64,000 nucleotides of DNA from Citrus sinensis (GCF_022201045.2 NC_068563.1:2542001-2606000); one strand, 5' to 3'. Positions 33,602 through 46,915 are shown, counted from the stretch's first letter. Notes: generated from the letters alone by a model not told the origin. A program made the numbers and translations.

Positions 33602-36600
33602 ATGAGGAGGTCGCTGTCATCATCACTGGTGGTTGGCGCGATTTTCGCTCTCCTCCTACGCGAAATCTCCGCCGTCAAAACCGATGTTTCGAATCTACGC
33701 CGTCGATCACCGGACGATGGCACTCGCTCACTCTGCTCTCACCTCATCCGGCCCAACGGCTATCCCTGCACCGAACACACCGTACAGTCTGTTTCTCTCA
33801 GTCTCCCATCCTTTGATTGAGCCTTTTAATGAAGTTGATTAATCACCTGTTAGTCGTTGTAGCTCTAATTAAATTTTGGCGAATGTGAGGAAGTTGTCGA
33901 GCTAGATTTTTGTTTCAATTTCTTTTCGTCTTTTTTTTTCCTTTTATGAAGTTTCTTAAGTAGCGGAACGAGGTGTTAATTAATCTCTTCCATGCAATTC
34001 GCGTAAATTCGTGAGTAATTTATTGATCTATTTTGCAAGACTTCTTTTAATCAATTATTTTAGTTTTTTTAAGAGATTTTAATATTTTATTTTTATTGTT
34101 CGATTTAGCTGATTGATGACTGAAAGATTTTTTATTTGTCCCTTTCTTTAGGTTCAAACAAAGGATGGTTACTTACTGGCTCTTCAAAGAGTGTCATCTC
34201 GCAATGGGAATCTAAGAGTTCAATGCGGTCCCCCTGTTTTGCTTGTGCATGGACTCTTCATGGTGATCCTTCTTAATTCTTGTTATTCTGACTTTGCTGT
34301 TATTACAGAACCTGCCAATTTAGCTCAGGCATCATCTATGTTGAAATGATTTTATAAAAAAGAAATGTATGCACTGAAATCAAATGAAATCAAAATGCTT
34401 GAATTCTGGCGGTTAGAGTGTGGTGTATGTTTTCCAGGTTGAGATTTAGATATATGCATTAAGTGACATTTGGTCTCTTTATTTGAATTTTTATTGTTTA
34501 TGAAGCAGGGAGGTGATGCGTGGTTTTTGGATTCTACGGAAGAGTCATTGGGCTTCATCCTTGCAGATCATGGTTTTGATGTATGGGTTGCAAATGTGCG
34601 CGGGACGCATTGGAGTCATGGCCATGTAACTTTATCCGAGAAGAGTAAGGTATATGAACTTCACGCTTCCTGTCTCTCTTATTATTGTAGATTTTGTGAT
34701 TAAATCCAGTTATTCATGGTCAGCTTTACCCACTCTTTAGATCCTGTCATTGCATGTTAAAAAACTGGCTGGTTTGAGTTCATATTCTTTGCATTTTGAT
34801 TGACCAATTTCATGAAATAGACATTGTCATAAAAAAATTCAGAGAGTAAATTAGTTATGAGGACTGCTGTTTGCCTTGGCTACACAAAGGTTGAGCAGTG
34901 AAACTAGAGCAAAGGAATTGAAGATTTAAGTGGATTAAAGATCAAAATACACTCCACATAAACATTTTCGGGTACTATTAATGTGAGCATAATGAGCATG
35001 ATTTTACCTTGCAGGGCTTTTGGGATTGGAGTTGGCAGGATTTGGCTCTGTATGACCTTGCTGAAATGATATGTTTCATAAATTTGAAAACAAGCTCCAA
35101 AATTTTCCTTGTTGGACATTCACAGGTTGAAACATTTTATTTGACAATTCACTAGGCATAAGATCCTTGCATCAGTACATACTCGTTTTATTTGCATTCT
35201 TTGCAGGGAACCATCGTGTCTTTGGCTGCTCTCACTCAGCCAGACGTAGTGGAAATGGTTGAGGCTGCTGCTCTTTTGAGTCCTATATCATACTTGGATC
35301 ATATCACTGCTCCACTTGTACGAAGAATGGTTAGCATGCATCTTGATCAGGTAATCTTTCTATAGTGATCTTTATTACTTTGTAGAAATGGGTGCTGGTG
35401 ACCGAAATGATCATAATTCTTTCTTGCAGATGGTTTTGGCTCTGGGTATACATCAACTGAATTTTAGAAGGTTTAATTATTCTTATTTTTCCCAATTTTT
35501 TTGGCTTAAATGTCGTAGAATCTTTGTAGCTTATTGTTATTGACCCTTTGTGAATTTCATCTCCAGTAATGTGTTAATTGACCTCATCGACTCCCTATGC
35601 GATGGCCATTTAGATTGCAATGACTTGCTAACTGCCATAACAGGTTTTTTTTTTCTCTCTCCCTTTTCCCCCACCTCTATATCAACCCCACTCTATCCCA
35701 ACCCCCACTCCCCCTTTTCCTTTTCTAACTTTTCTTTTAGGATTTTGTAGCTATGTTTACATTTTCTTGACGGTAAATTGAAAAACTGGAACCAAAGGTA
35801 GAAAAAAGTGTTTGTGAAAGCAATCTTGTAACATGCTATTCTCGAAGTAAAGTAGAAACAAAAGATGGAGGTTGGTGTTGTGCAATGTAAAATGGTTCAT
35901 ATGCATGGGCTTTACGTAAAGGAAGGCATTTTGTTACCTTGCAGGGAAGAATTGTTGCTTCAACAACTCACGAGTGGACTTCTATTTGGAAAATGAACCT
36001 CACCCTTCTTCTGCAAAAAACATTCATCATCTGTTCCAGAGTATGCTTTATATACTTTCTTTTCTGAACCTTCTAGTCTATTTACTTCTTACTGCGGTTG
36101 CAAATTCCCTTATTTCTCTAGATAATAAGTTTTGTAGTTGGAATCCATTTTATTTTTTCTTTTTATGCTTTTGTATAAAGTATCATTTACTCGCTAGAGG
36201 TAGTCCTTGGCCCTCTAAATAACTGTTGTTAGTGCAGGATTTACATTCAGTTATGAAGTAGTTAGAAAGCCAACCCCTTTATCTTTCTTACTTTCAATTG
36301 TTAGTCTCTTTTCATAGTTCAAAAGAAATGAAATTTCAGCCGTGGCAAAACTCGTTATGTTTTAGATAGTTAATAATGCATTTTCTTTACATGAATATGA
36401 TTAGGTATATCTTGTTGAGATGCTGAAAACGCTACCAAAAACCTGTGCTTTGCTTTCCCGTGTTTTGCAGTGATCCGTCAGGGCACTTTTTCCCAGTATG
36501 ACTATGGGTTTTTCAAAAACCTGAGGCTCTATGGTCAGACGAAACCCCCAGCATTCGATCTTACCCGCATCCCCAAGTCCTTACCATTATGGATGAGTTA

Positions 36601-36793
36601 TGGGGGAAATGATGCTTTAGCAGACGTGATAGATGTGCAGCACACTCTCAATGAGTTGCAGTCCACTCCGGAGTTGGTTTATCTTGAGAACTACGGTCAT
36701 ATGGACTTTATTTTGAGCATAAATGGGAAGGAAGATCTTTACAAAAGTTTGATTGGATTTTTCAGGTCTGGGGGAAAGTCTAGCAGCTCTTGA
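33602..36793 (+). CDS. LIP1: Acid lipase, LIP1-like triacylglycerol lipase, nine exons
   Basis: An alpha/beta-hydrolase of the lysosomal acid / gastric lipase family, close to Arabidopsis LIP1 as I recall it. It hydrolyses acylglycerols and is probably secreted or vacuolar. Exons: 33602-33781, 34152-34262, 34509-34649, 35015-35125, 35207-35350, 35430-35470, 35567-35643, 35945-36040, 36471-36793. All introns are GT-AG and the joined frame gives 407 residues. Residues 1-24 are a signal peptide. HGLFM, at the oxyanion hole, is near 93-97. The nucleophile elbow GHSQG is at 178-182 with Ser180, encoded across the exon 4/5 junction. Asp348 (GGND) and His377 (NYGHMDF) complete the expected triad. 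An ATG at 33597 is followed at once by a stop, so 33602 is the start. The nearest neighbour upstream is MTK, divergent. Confidence 0.95.
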
Positions 36794-38206
36794 TGGGAGT
36801 GCTTTTGAATCTGATAAAGTTCAATCCTTAATTATGTGCTTACAGATAATATTTCTGTATATTTATTGTAAATATAAATTTCTCTCTCTTTCTTGTCTTT
36901 CTAACATTAGAGGGAAAAAGGATTGCTGAACACATACGCACGACATAGAATTGGGAGATAATGTGTATGTACGTGCGTACGTATGCACCTGTTGACTTTG
37001 TCGTCGGGGCAGAAGCTCCTAACGTAAAGGTGTTGTTGTCGTCTTCACTTCGTGAACTATCGTCACTTTCGGTGATGTGATGTGCAACGACGAATTGATT
37101 GCGTCATTTATTGGGGGAGCAGAAGGGGTTGGAAAAAGTTATATAGAAACAAACTATAGAATCCAAAAATTATTTTACTTTCAGCTTGATGTTTTTGTCT
37201 TTTGCCATCAAGTAGGAGCGGCCTCATCCTTTCTCATTTAGTCATTTTCTTATTTCTTTGGCCTTTTTCTGTTGTTATAATCCAGTACATCTTTAGCCTT
37301 CTTCTGGCTGATTTCACATCGTACATAACTAGAACATAAAGAATACGAGAATATACCTTTTAACGTTTGATTGATATTATCGTTTAACATGATCAACGAG
37401 TGGATTTTATGGGAAATTAATTCTAATGGCTTGGGCTTTGAGCACGTACTAACACAATATATATTAGGCTGGTGTTACGTTGCGCTTAGCGTAATGTATG
37501 TCATACACAGCAATAGTAATGGATTCCACCGTAGAAACCGTTGTTGTGTGTGAATGTACGTTACGCTTAATGTAACGTAGCGGGATCTTATATATTATTG
37601 TTCTTTTTTATATGGGTACATAGCTTGTGCCTATTAGTATCATCATTTAATCACCAGCCAGGATGTGGGTTCGCGATTGCCTATAAAATAAGATGCATGT
37701 ACGCGGAAATTAATACGAAAAAGTAATAATACTGTTTATTTTAGAAAAAAACTAACAAATTCAGATCGTGTTGCTGTTAATGGTGTATCACGTCAATCGC
37801 GCGTCTCGTCTGTCATGCATGACGGCACGATTAACATTATTTTATCAATTGTGTCAACACAAAAGTTGAATAAATAATTGAGTAGAATGATTGGAAAAAT
37901 TGAATTGAATATACGTGTTGGCTTGAGGGTTCTCCCCCATTTTTTGATTTTCCTAATCCACGTTAAAATCTAATCCGGAACTAATGCAATTGTTTAGATG
38001 TTTCTCTTGGGTTATCAACACTATAGCCTCTCATATTTACGACACAATTAAAAAAGTGAAAAAAAATTCAAAATTTCGACACACAAGGTCATAATATTTT
38101 AAATATTTTACACTTAAGTGTATTGAACTAGATAATTTTACCTATAAAATGACTTATTTTTATGTTTAAATCATATATTCAAATTAATACTCTCTTTTAT
38201 TAATTG
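36794..38206. other. Lipase 3' flank and intergenic sequence
   Basis: Contains the lipase 3' untranslated region and AT-rich spacer. A short inverted repeat is listed separately. No other gene is seen. Confidence 0.5.
37471..37582. repeat. Small inverted repeat with TTACG(N)CTTA arms
   Basis: GTTACGTTGCGCTTAGCG on the left is complementary, with a few mismatches, to CGTTACGCTTAATGTAACG on the right. The arms are ~25 bp around a ~60-bp loop. It could be a tiny foldback MITE. No target duplication is clear. Confidence 0.5.
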
Positions 38207-38640
38207 ATTAGTTTAGGGCATAGCTAATTTGCGTCGGGGGTTTGGTACCCCAGTCGCTTGTCCTATAGTGAATCAGCCATTGGATATAATCCCACCGCTG
38301 AAGAAGTGACACAGAGTGGATTGCATTTAACCGGAGAAGAAGGTAAGGGCCCGGTAACGTAGAGGTGAAAAATAAGTTGTCAAAAGTAGCCATTTAATGG
38401 TTGCCACGTGAGTTACGAAGACATGTATTGAAACAAACGCCAAGTGTATGCAAGTAATGGTTCAAAACAATTTGGTGGAAGCGTGCAAGTCTGGGTTGAG
38501 GTGTTTGGCGGCAATGGAAAATTGGGGAAAAGTAGTTGGTGGGGGAAAAAAGGGGAAAATTCCCTAATCCTGAGATTTTAAGTAAGAGTTAATTTAATTT
38601 TTATGCATGTAGTTGAAATAGTAGGCCACGTCATTCAAGA

Positions 38641-38713
<73 letters not shown>
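38641..38713. repeat. (AAT)n-(ATT)n perfect palindrome
   Basis: About ten AAT units run directly into about fourteen ATT units, giving an arm-to-arm inverted repeat with no loop. It could extrude as a cruciform. Confidence 0.95.
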
Positions 38714-40556
38714 AATATGACAATAATGATGATGGTGCCAATGATAAATTGTGTAATAATAAAAATTAAAAAATAGTTAATCATCAACCAAGAAATGGAG
38801 GCTTTATTGAGATGAATGATAAGTTAAAAGATGAAAAAATGCAAAGAAAAATATCATCGACAGTGTATAGTAACAAGTGTCGGTGACAATCCGTATTGAT
38901 TGTTGCAAATAATAGAAAATATAACATATTGAGTGTATTAGAGAATAAGGCCCAATTAAAATGTAATAATAAAAAAATTAATGAAATTATATGGCATGTT
39001 ATTCATTAACAAGTGCAAAATAAAAAACAATAGTTTCAGAATAGGGGAAAAATTGTGTTGTATAAAAGCAATCGTTTAGGTAAGTCCGTTGAAATTGGGT
39101 CTTGTAGCTTGAAATAACCTTAGATTCCCACTTGTAAACCAGCAGCTAGGGGTGTTCAGAATCCAATTAGAGGTGGTCAAAGTAGCCCATCCGCAAAAAT
39201 TCGATCAGTGAAAAAATGGTCAGTGGAATAGTATGATCGGATTGGAGTGAAAATGTAAAATTGCGTATTAGATGAATTGGAAAAGGATTTAAGTTTGTAA
39301 ATCTGGAAAAATTCGTGAAATCGGGAGAAATAGTATATATTGAATTAAAAAAATAAAACTTATGAATATAGCAATGGTAGTGAGTAGTAAAAAAAAATGT
39401 AAAATTTAGATATAGCTAAATTAATACAATATTATATCTTATTCGATAACAATTTAAAAACAAACAAATAAATAAGTAAATATAGGTTCGTAAACATTAA
39501 GAAATAAAAAGCAAAACAAAAAGCATAAGCTAAACAAAACATTTTGGCATATAACACCGAAGCTATCCTCGACGGCACGCACAAGGCATAACTATTTCAC
39601 TTCACCACTTAAAGTAATTAAATTTAATTGCTTACTTTCTTTTGAAACTTCTCGAGTTTCATAATTTTTTGCTGTTACACCGAAACTCTAAAGTTTGAAC
39701 TTTGAAATTGATAATTTTAGTTACATTTGATGTATTGATCAAAACAAATGAAAATTTATATATCGGTGTGTTATAATTGGAAATTTTGAATGTATTATCG
39801 TAGCTTAATATTAATTAATATCTTGTTCAATTTTGATTTTAACTGGTAGTAAAGTTAATTTTACATTAGAAAATTTAATTTAAAAAATAAAATATGAATG
39901 AGATATTTGTTTATATAATTACTGCGTAGATTGGATGAAAAAAAAAATTACATCTACAAATCAATTCGGCAAACGATGGATTATGGATTGGGTCTTATTT
40001 GCATCCGATCCGTAAAAATATGAATTGGATTTCGATTCAGTTTCAGTAATCAGTGGATTAAAATACATAAGATGGTCTCTGTTTAAAGAAACATGAAAAA
40101 CTTAGTCTTGTGTATGGTTTTGTCCAAATCACAGATGCTTTGTAGTTTTGAGCAGCATAGTAGCATAATGAAGATTTCTAGCTTCAGATCGTCAAAATTC
40201 TTTTCATCAACCAGTCCCAGATGAGGTTAACAATGCCCTGCCTCTCTCAGCTAGCTTCAGGCTCTTACTAAATTGATGTGCACTCTGACAAAATAAATAA
40301 GAAGAACACGATCCAAATCTTGTGTTAGTTTCTGTATGCCTTGATGTAATGAATCAAGCACAAGAATACTGCAGTTCAAATGCTGGTTAGTGTTAGCTCC
40401 AACAGTTTTCACATTTCAGAATCATACTATTTACCAATGCAAAAATGATAAGCAGAAGGACATGTTTTTCTCAATTACTGAAGTACACATAACAAACTAT
40501 TTTCAACACAAAATACAATCTTCCATCTAAACAGTATAGGGGGCATTGAATGACTT

Positions 40557-40800
40557 GAAGTTTCATATAAAGGCTGGATTTTTTTATTTTAGCAAGAAGA
40601 GTGTCAAACCTGTGTTCAGGATTGAAGAGATTGAATATCCCTATGATTCACCATTTGTTAACAAATGGGAGAAAAGTGAAGTTTCATATAAAGGCTGGAT
40701 TTTGTTATTTTAGCAAGAAGAGTGTCAAACCTATGTTCAGGATTGAAGAGATTGAATATCCCTATGATTCACCATTTGTTAACAAATGGCAGAAAAGCGA
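40557..40800 (+). repeat. 121-bp tandem repeat, exon-like, inside the MULE
   Basis: Two near-identical units starting GAAGTTTCATATAAAGGCTG. Each has a T-rich tract, TTATTTTAG (splice-acceptor-like), and an open frame reading KKSVKPMFRIEEIEYPYDSP and on to FVNKW. The second unit continues open to 40870. I do not recognise the peptide. Confidence 0.85.
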
Positions 40801-42953
40801 AGCCAGCAGGCCCAGCACACACCCATTCGAAATTGAAAAATGCAAATCATTGTTCCTTACATCAATATGATAGAATGTTTGGAGCTTAAATCATTAAAAA
40901 TCAAATGATTACAAACGGAGGATTATTCTAAAAGTATTTTAGAACCAAGAAAATTGCAAACATAGCTAGCAAGTATATAGCTACAAAAAGGTATTCCACT
41001 TCAGGTTAATAATGATTGCAGGCGAGAAGTTTTAGGATAAATAGTAAGTTCATTGCAAAGAACCAAAAAAAATGGGGAGCCGAATCTCCAGTCTAGGAAA
41101 ATATACATGGGAGCATTAAAAAATGACAATAAGAGTTAATATCTAAACTATAACTTACCAATAAACTCTAAAGATCCCTGAAAATGTAGAGCAAGATAAA
41201 CTGCATACCACTAAAACATATCTACAAGATCCACACTTGATACTAGATGCATATCTAAACCCTCAAAAATCCACAATTCTTATCAAGCCATGCACCCAGA
41301 GGAACATTTGAACTATCATCCACACAAGAAAATCAAACCTCTTCCTTCAATTCTCATTCGATTTGAATACAAGTCCATCCACGTTTGTATGACCCAACAA
41401 ATATCCAAAACAGAAAGAAAATGAAGAAGAAAAAGAAGCATAGACCTTCAACACAATTGGATTAAGAAGAGGACGAGAAATGATGTACAAAATCAATGGT
41501 TTCCCCATCCTGTTTCAAATATAACGCAGAGTAATCACAAATTGCTTACTCTTTACTAAAAGGAAACTCTAAAACAGTTCCAAGAAAAAATTGTAGTTCC
41601 ACTCTTACTTAAAGATATGAATAAAGAATTGAACTCAAACTAGGTTGCTCCTGAAGGTTTTCAACTAAAACTTTCCTCTGACTCAAAGTCATGCGAAAGG
41701 ATATTCCCTTCCCCTCTGTGAAACTTCAATTTAATGCTTTCAATTAGATCTTCATACTCCAAAGGGTAGTTGCTATACATAATTAGATCAATTAAATATT
41801 TGCCAATATCTCACTACTCCAACATCCATATAGGCCCAACAGTGCACAACACTACAACATTTCACTCACTATGCTCATAAACCATCAACAAAACCTCAAA
41901 GTAACAGTAGGTTCTTTTATACAAAATGGTTGACCTAGACATCACTGTCATGATTTTTGCCAATGAACTGCCAAAGGTACCAGAAATTACCTTATTCAAT
42001 AATGACACATATTCAAACAAACCAGTCACAAGGATAGGAGATGGAGGAAATATGAAACTTGACAGCACTACAACATTTCACCCACTATGTTTAAAAAATC
42101 CTGCATTTTCATGCCTATACACTAATTATTAATCTGATGTCTATTGATTCACATATATTTCTCTATCAAAATCTAAATCACCTGATGAAAGTTTCTTTCT
42201 ATCAGTTGCATAATTATTAACATATCAATTTTCATAACATAATATATTCCCAATTTCTACTTCTTCCTCCCAATTTCTATTTTACAACCAAACCTAACAT
42301 TCTATGCCTATTTTTACTTGTTCATGCGTACCCAATCAATTACCGTCTACTATTTATACACATGGACTCAAATTAAGAGCCACATATAAATATTCACAGT
42401 CAATACATACCTCAATGTCGTATTAAGACTCCTGCAGACAACTGATTGCTACGAAATTGCGAGCAAATATGACCTCCAAATATAACTCTCCACAGAATTC
42501 GCTACAGTTTATCTCTGCTCACTTTACTCCAGCACCACTCAAATGGTTGTTTTTTAACCTACATGACAGCAAATGACGACAACTTCTAACCTAACGGCGT
42601 AACTTATTCATCAATTAAATCCCCAGTTTGCGCCACAATACCCGTAATCTGCTTTCTACCCACTCACCCTCTAATTCAATAATTTTTTTTCCAAACCCCA
42701 ACCTAAGAAAACTAACTGGCCCACTAATTCAAGCTTCTAAAAACAGTATGAATATCACTGCACACTTCAGCCGTGGGGAGAAAGACGGTCATTACAATTT
42801 CTTTTTTGTTTTACTGGTACTATTCTTCTACCCGGTTACCCATTTTCAAACTGTTAAATCTCAACCATCAAGTGTATTTGCTACCAATTCGCTATAGGAC
42901 AAAAGACTGGGGTATCAAACCCCTGACGCAAAGTAGCTGGACCCATTAGTTTA

Positions 42954-44060
42954 ATATATAATTAAATCATATATTAACTACATACAATATTTTATGATAA
43001 ATGTGAATATGAATTTAATCTCTTATTGTTAGATTGTAGTTAATATATATTTTTTCAAATTACTTGTTCAATATACAGTCAATAGTTCCAATATATAATA
43101 AAAATATATTAATTTACCAATTACTTATGTGTGTTTTTTCAATTGTTTAATAAGAATGTATCAAAAAGTGGAGTGCTTTTCATTTATTTTTACATCTAAG
43201 AGTTTGATGAACAAGTTTAGAAGTTCTTTAACAAGAATTTAGAGTTAAAAAAGCCACTTTATACTTCACACTTATTCAGTAACTTTTTCCACGTCTCAGG
43301 TTCAATAACTTTTGAGTTAGGGATAGAATTCAATATTGTTAATTGGTAGAGATATGGAGCGGAATCCAGTGGGCATGTAAACAATTTAACCAATTTTTTT
43401 TTTATATTATCTTATATTAATTTATTTGGTAAGAATAAAAAATTATTTTATAAATGCTATACTTAACATTCAGGTAGATGTATAGAGTAAATTTTCTTTT
43501 TAAAATTTTGATGATGAGTGTATGAATTAATAATTAAAAAAATAACCTACCCTTTGATTTAAGTTTGAAAATTAAAACAAGTCAAAATTTAGGACTTTCT
43601 GACTGTTTTTTAATTTTATAATAAAACATAGATTTGCAGTGTAATTAATTTAGAAAGAGACAAAAATATGGAGTATGTTACCACTGTAGTAAGATAGCTG
43701 GAAGCATATAATTGATATTTCTGTTGTACATCACTGATGATATCGTATTGTTCCCCTTTTATCGCCTTATCACGTGCATATCTGTTCTTTCACCCAATCT
43801 TTTGTCGCATAGTAAAATAACATAAATTCATTCGTATAAACATTTGACTCTATAACCCAAAAATCGTTTAACCCCAAAATTTTAAGCCAACAGATTAGTA
43901 CTTTTTTTTTTTTTTTTTTTTATAAAGGAAATAGATAAGTACATTAAGATAAAAACATCACGTAATTATAAAGTAGTGCAAAATATGATTATTATGAAGC
44001 TTTTCATTTACGACAAGTGCTTTGAGTCAGAACTTCCAATCAATACTCTACACGTGTCCA
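42954..44060. other. AT-rich spacer downstream of the limonoid UGT
   Basis: No gene seen. It includes a T run at about 43902-43921 and the 3' flank of the UGT gene on the minus strand. Confidence 0.5.
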
Positions 44061-45569
44061 TCATGACTCCACCAATTCTACCTTCTCATTTGCCGTTGCC
44101 GTCTTCTCCACTAATTCCTTAACTCTGTGGACTGACTTCGACTTGCTGCTGGTTATAATCTCGACACTTCTCCTTCTTACTTCATCAACGAAAGCCTGAA
44201 TGTTCCTATCCGACGAGCCACCATCGGCCACAGCTTCCTCCGCCTCCTTCTTCCACTTCAGCGAGTTCTCCTTCAGCTCCGCCGCCCTAGGTCCGGCCGT
44301 GGCCTCGAGCAAGCACTTCTCCACTTCATCCCTTGAAATTACCCTGTTCTCTGCCTCTCCACGGCACAATCTTAAACCGGTCTTGAACACATCACACAAA
44401 TACATGGCATCAGTTACTTGATCACCCCATTGCGGGAAGGTGATCACCGGCACCCCCGATGCCAACGACTCCATGGTTGAGTTCCAGCCGCAGTGAGTCA
44501 CAAAGCAAGCAACACTAGGGTGAGCCAACACCTTTTCTTGTGGACTCCATTGCACAACTTTGCCCTTATCTCCAACTTTCTCCAAGAACCCATCTGGCAG
44601 CTCAACAATTTTAACGCCAGAGTCTTCAGGCGGCGGCTTCATCACCCACAAGAACGAAATCCCCGAGTTCAACAATGCATAGCCAATTTCTTCAACTTGT
44701 TCTTGCTTCAAGTAGACAACCGTGCCGAAAGAGATGTACACAACGGATGATGGTGGCTTTTTGTCGAGCCAGTCTATGCATTCATCGGGTTTCATGCAGT
44801 CATCGCGGACGGTTAAGGTTGGAGCTTTAGGGTTTTTGAACAGAGGGCCGACGGGTTTAATAGGGCAGATTTTTGCCATGTAATCGATAATCTCTTTCTC
44901 AAGCTCATAGAAAGTGTCCAACAATATGCAAAACGGCTTGCCAAGATTTTCGTACTGCCCCAAAATAGCTCTTCTCAAGAAAGGATAAGGAGTTGACGGA
45001 TGCAAGAAGCTAGGCACTTCATCATGCTTCAGTAGTGGCATGCACGGCAACTGAACATCAATTTCGGGTTCCTTTTCACTAGGAAATGGAACCAAACCGT
45101 GGAAGTAATGGTAATAAGCAGCAAAACAAGCACAAGATTGAACCCAAAGCATAGCAGACGGAAGCCCTAGGGATTCAGCAACATCAGAAACCCAAGGGAT
45201 AAATGGGTTATTGATCAGGCAAGAAACGGGGCGATATTCTTCAGCGCTTTTCCTGATTATTTTTGGAATCACTTGTTTGCCAATAAGCTCAAGTTGAGCC
45301 ATGTATTGGTCAAGATCTCCGCGTCTTGGATCGTCTTCGTCCCATCCATCCTCGAAGAATTCGAAGCGAATGAAGCCGTCGCCAACTGGAGTAGGCTCGT
45401 AGGTGAAGTTACCCGCTTTTCTCATTTGTTTGCCAAAGCTTTCAGGTGTGGTCAAGGTGAGAAAGAAACCCTTTGAAGCAAGGAGTCTGCCGAGCCTCAG
45501 AAGCGGGTTTACGTGGCCATGGCCGGGGAATGAAACTAGTAAGACGTGAACAAGGGATTCAGTTCCCAT
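44061..45569 (-). CDS. LGT: Limonoid UDP-glucosyltransferase (UGT84-type)
   Basis: Intronless GT1-family gene for 502 residues. From memory it is nearly identical to the Citrus limonoid glucosyltransferase. That enzyme transfers glucose from UDP-glucose to the carboxyl of limonoid A-ring lactone acids and so converts bitter aglycones to glucosides in maturing fruit. The catalytic-type His is H19 in HGHVNP. The UDP-binding PSPG box spans 341-384, from WSPQ through HCGWNS to WGDQ, and the final Gln is typical of glucose donors. The enzyme should be cytosolic, as it has no signal peptide. The reading frame ends at a TGA, after which WTRVEY continues in frame. This resembles the tail of the longer (511-residue) published protein, so the C-terminus may be shortened. 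A second UGT lies 9.4 kb upstream on the same strand. Confidence 0.93.
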   Translation of the reverse strand: MGTESLVHVLLVSFPGHGHVNPLLRLGRLLASKGFFLTLTTPESFGKQMRKAGNFTYEPTPVGDGFIRFEFFEDGWDEDDPRRGDLDQYMAQLELIGKQVIPKIIRKSAEEYRPVSCLINNPFIPWVSDVAESLGLPSAMLWVQSCACFAAYYHYFHGLVPFPSEKEPEIDVQLPCMPLLKHDEVPSFLHPSTPYPFLRRAILGQYENLGKPFCILLDTFYELEKEIIDYMAKICPIKPVGPLFKNPKAPTLTVRDDCMKPDECIDWLDKKPPSSVVYISFGTVVYLKQEQVEEIGYALLNSGISFLWVMKPPPEDSGVKIVELPDGFLEKVGDKGKVVQWSPQEKVLAHPSVACFVTHCGWNSTMESLASGVPVITFPQWGDQVTDAMYLCDVFKTGLRLCRGEAENRVISRDEVEKCLLEATAGPRAAELKENSLKWKKEAEEAVADGGSSDRNIQAFVDEVRRRSVEIITSSKSKSVHRVKELVEKTATANEKVELVES

Positions 45570-45681
45570 TATTCTCGAATAATTTGTTCTAAAATTGGCT
45601 AGCTAGCAATTTAAATGACAGATGGGCTTGGCGAGCTACCTCGACTGTGCGTTTGTGTGCGTGACTCTGTGTCTAACTGTC

Positions 45682-45690
45682 TATATATAA
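45682..45690 (-). promoter_or_regulatory. TATA box of the limonoid UGT
   Basis: TTATATATAG on the minus strand, about 115-120 bases before the ATG. Confidence 0.6.
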
Positions 45691-45699
45691 GTCCCGGGA

Positions 45700-46586
45700 A
45701 CATTTAAAGTGAGAATACACGATAAATATAAATTTTAATACATGAGAGACTTTTTATTTTTATCTATCAATATATTAAATTTTATATTTTTATTTATTAA
45801 TAGTTTATTCACTTTATTAAAATAAATATTTTTTCAATATATATATATCTTTATCTTATTAAAATAAATGATAAATAAATAAAATATTTGTTATGGTATA
45901 GGGTGTTTTATTTTATAATATTTTATTTTATTATATTAAAAAATTACGTAATAATCACTATATATATGCGCGCACGTGATTGATAGTTTGGTAATGGTAA
46001 ATGCGTGGCAAGTCAAATTGAATGAGGAAATGAAACGTAGCTAGCGTAGAACTAATCGCAAACAGCTTCGAGGGATTGGTGAGCCATGTTTAATTATGAG
46101 GGCGTCTAGAATTGCGGTCTGACTCAGCTTTGATGGTACCGTCCGAAGTGATTTATTACCACTGCTTGCGTATCTCCCTCAATCATTGATGCTATTTATT
46201 TATTTACCATGCGAGCTTGACGTAGTGCGTGACATCACACACAGTCTGCATGCGACGGCTCGCACCGACTCTATCAATAATCACTTCACTTTTTTATTAT
46301 TATTATCTTCTTCTTCTTCTTCTTTTTTTTGTTTTTTCATGTTAGCAAATTAAATTTCTCGCAAAAATTTGGAAACTGCTTATCTGCCCATGATAAGTAA
46401 CAAGTTATTTTGATCCTAAAAATGATGAAAGCCCCTTCATCATTTAGAAGATGAAAGGCAAAGGCTTCATAAAGCTGAGCAAGACCAATCATAAAGATCA
46501 CTTACGTATGAATTGTTTCTGCAAGAAATTCTTTCGTTGCAATTTTAACTCAGTAAATGCTTTTTGTACATGCTAAGTGGATTCAG
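45700..46586. other. Upstream region of the limonoid UGT
   Basis: AT-rich, no gene seen. GCGTGGCAAG- and CACGTG-containing stretches (ACGTG near 45973) may serve as regulatory elements, and a CTT microsatellite lies at about 46308-46323. Confidence 0.4.
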
Positions 46587-46601
46587 ATCCTCTACGGATG
46601 T

Positions 46602-46915
46602 ACCAATGGGCCTTTGGTCCAGTGGGAGAGCCCTTGCACTTAGAATAATGAGTGTAAGGGTTCGAGCCTCCATGAAAGCATTTATGGGGCTTATTTACAA
46701 TCCTTCCTCAATTATCAAATAATTAAGTGGAGCCAGTCTATTGCTCACAAAATGTGAGTAGAGTGGACAGCCCTCGAATATTTGAGAGTGTTTGAAGAAT
46801 TTGGGCAGCGCTTCAGATGAGTACATGCCACGATGAAGGTCCCAATTGTAGAATCTGTTTGTAAATATTAATTTTAATACCTACAGTCCTGTATAACAGT
46901 ATTTAAAAAAAAAAA
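46602..46915 (+). mobile_element. tRNA-derived SINE, 314 bp, perfect target duplication
   Basis: A box in TTTGGTCCAGTGGGAGAG, B box GGTTCGAGCCT, and a 3' end in an A12 run. It is flanked by ATCCTCTACGGATGT (15 bp, perfect) at 46587-46601 and 46916-46930. It belongs to a different SINE family from the one at 22159, with a different tail. Confidence 0.94.

Larger units (their letters stand above)
38216..42944. mobile_element. MULE-like transposon with long TIRs, 4729 bp
   Basis: The left end (from GGGCATAGCTAATTTGCGTC) and the complement of the right end (GGGTCCAGCTACTTTGCGTC) match for about 60 bases, including GGGGTTTG, TACCCCAGTC and TTGTCCTATAG, with weaker similarity to ~150 bases. A perfect 9-bp duplication ATTAGTTTA flanks the element (38207-38215 and 42945-42953), the Mutator signature. 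I find no transposase frame. The interior from about 40.1 to 42.6 kb is less AT-rich and looks like transcribed host sequence, so it may be a Pack-MULE. Confidence 0.85.
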
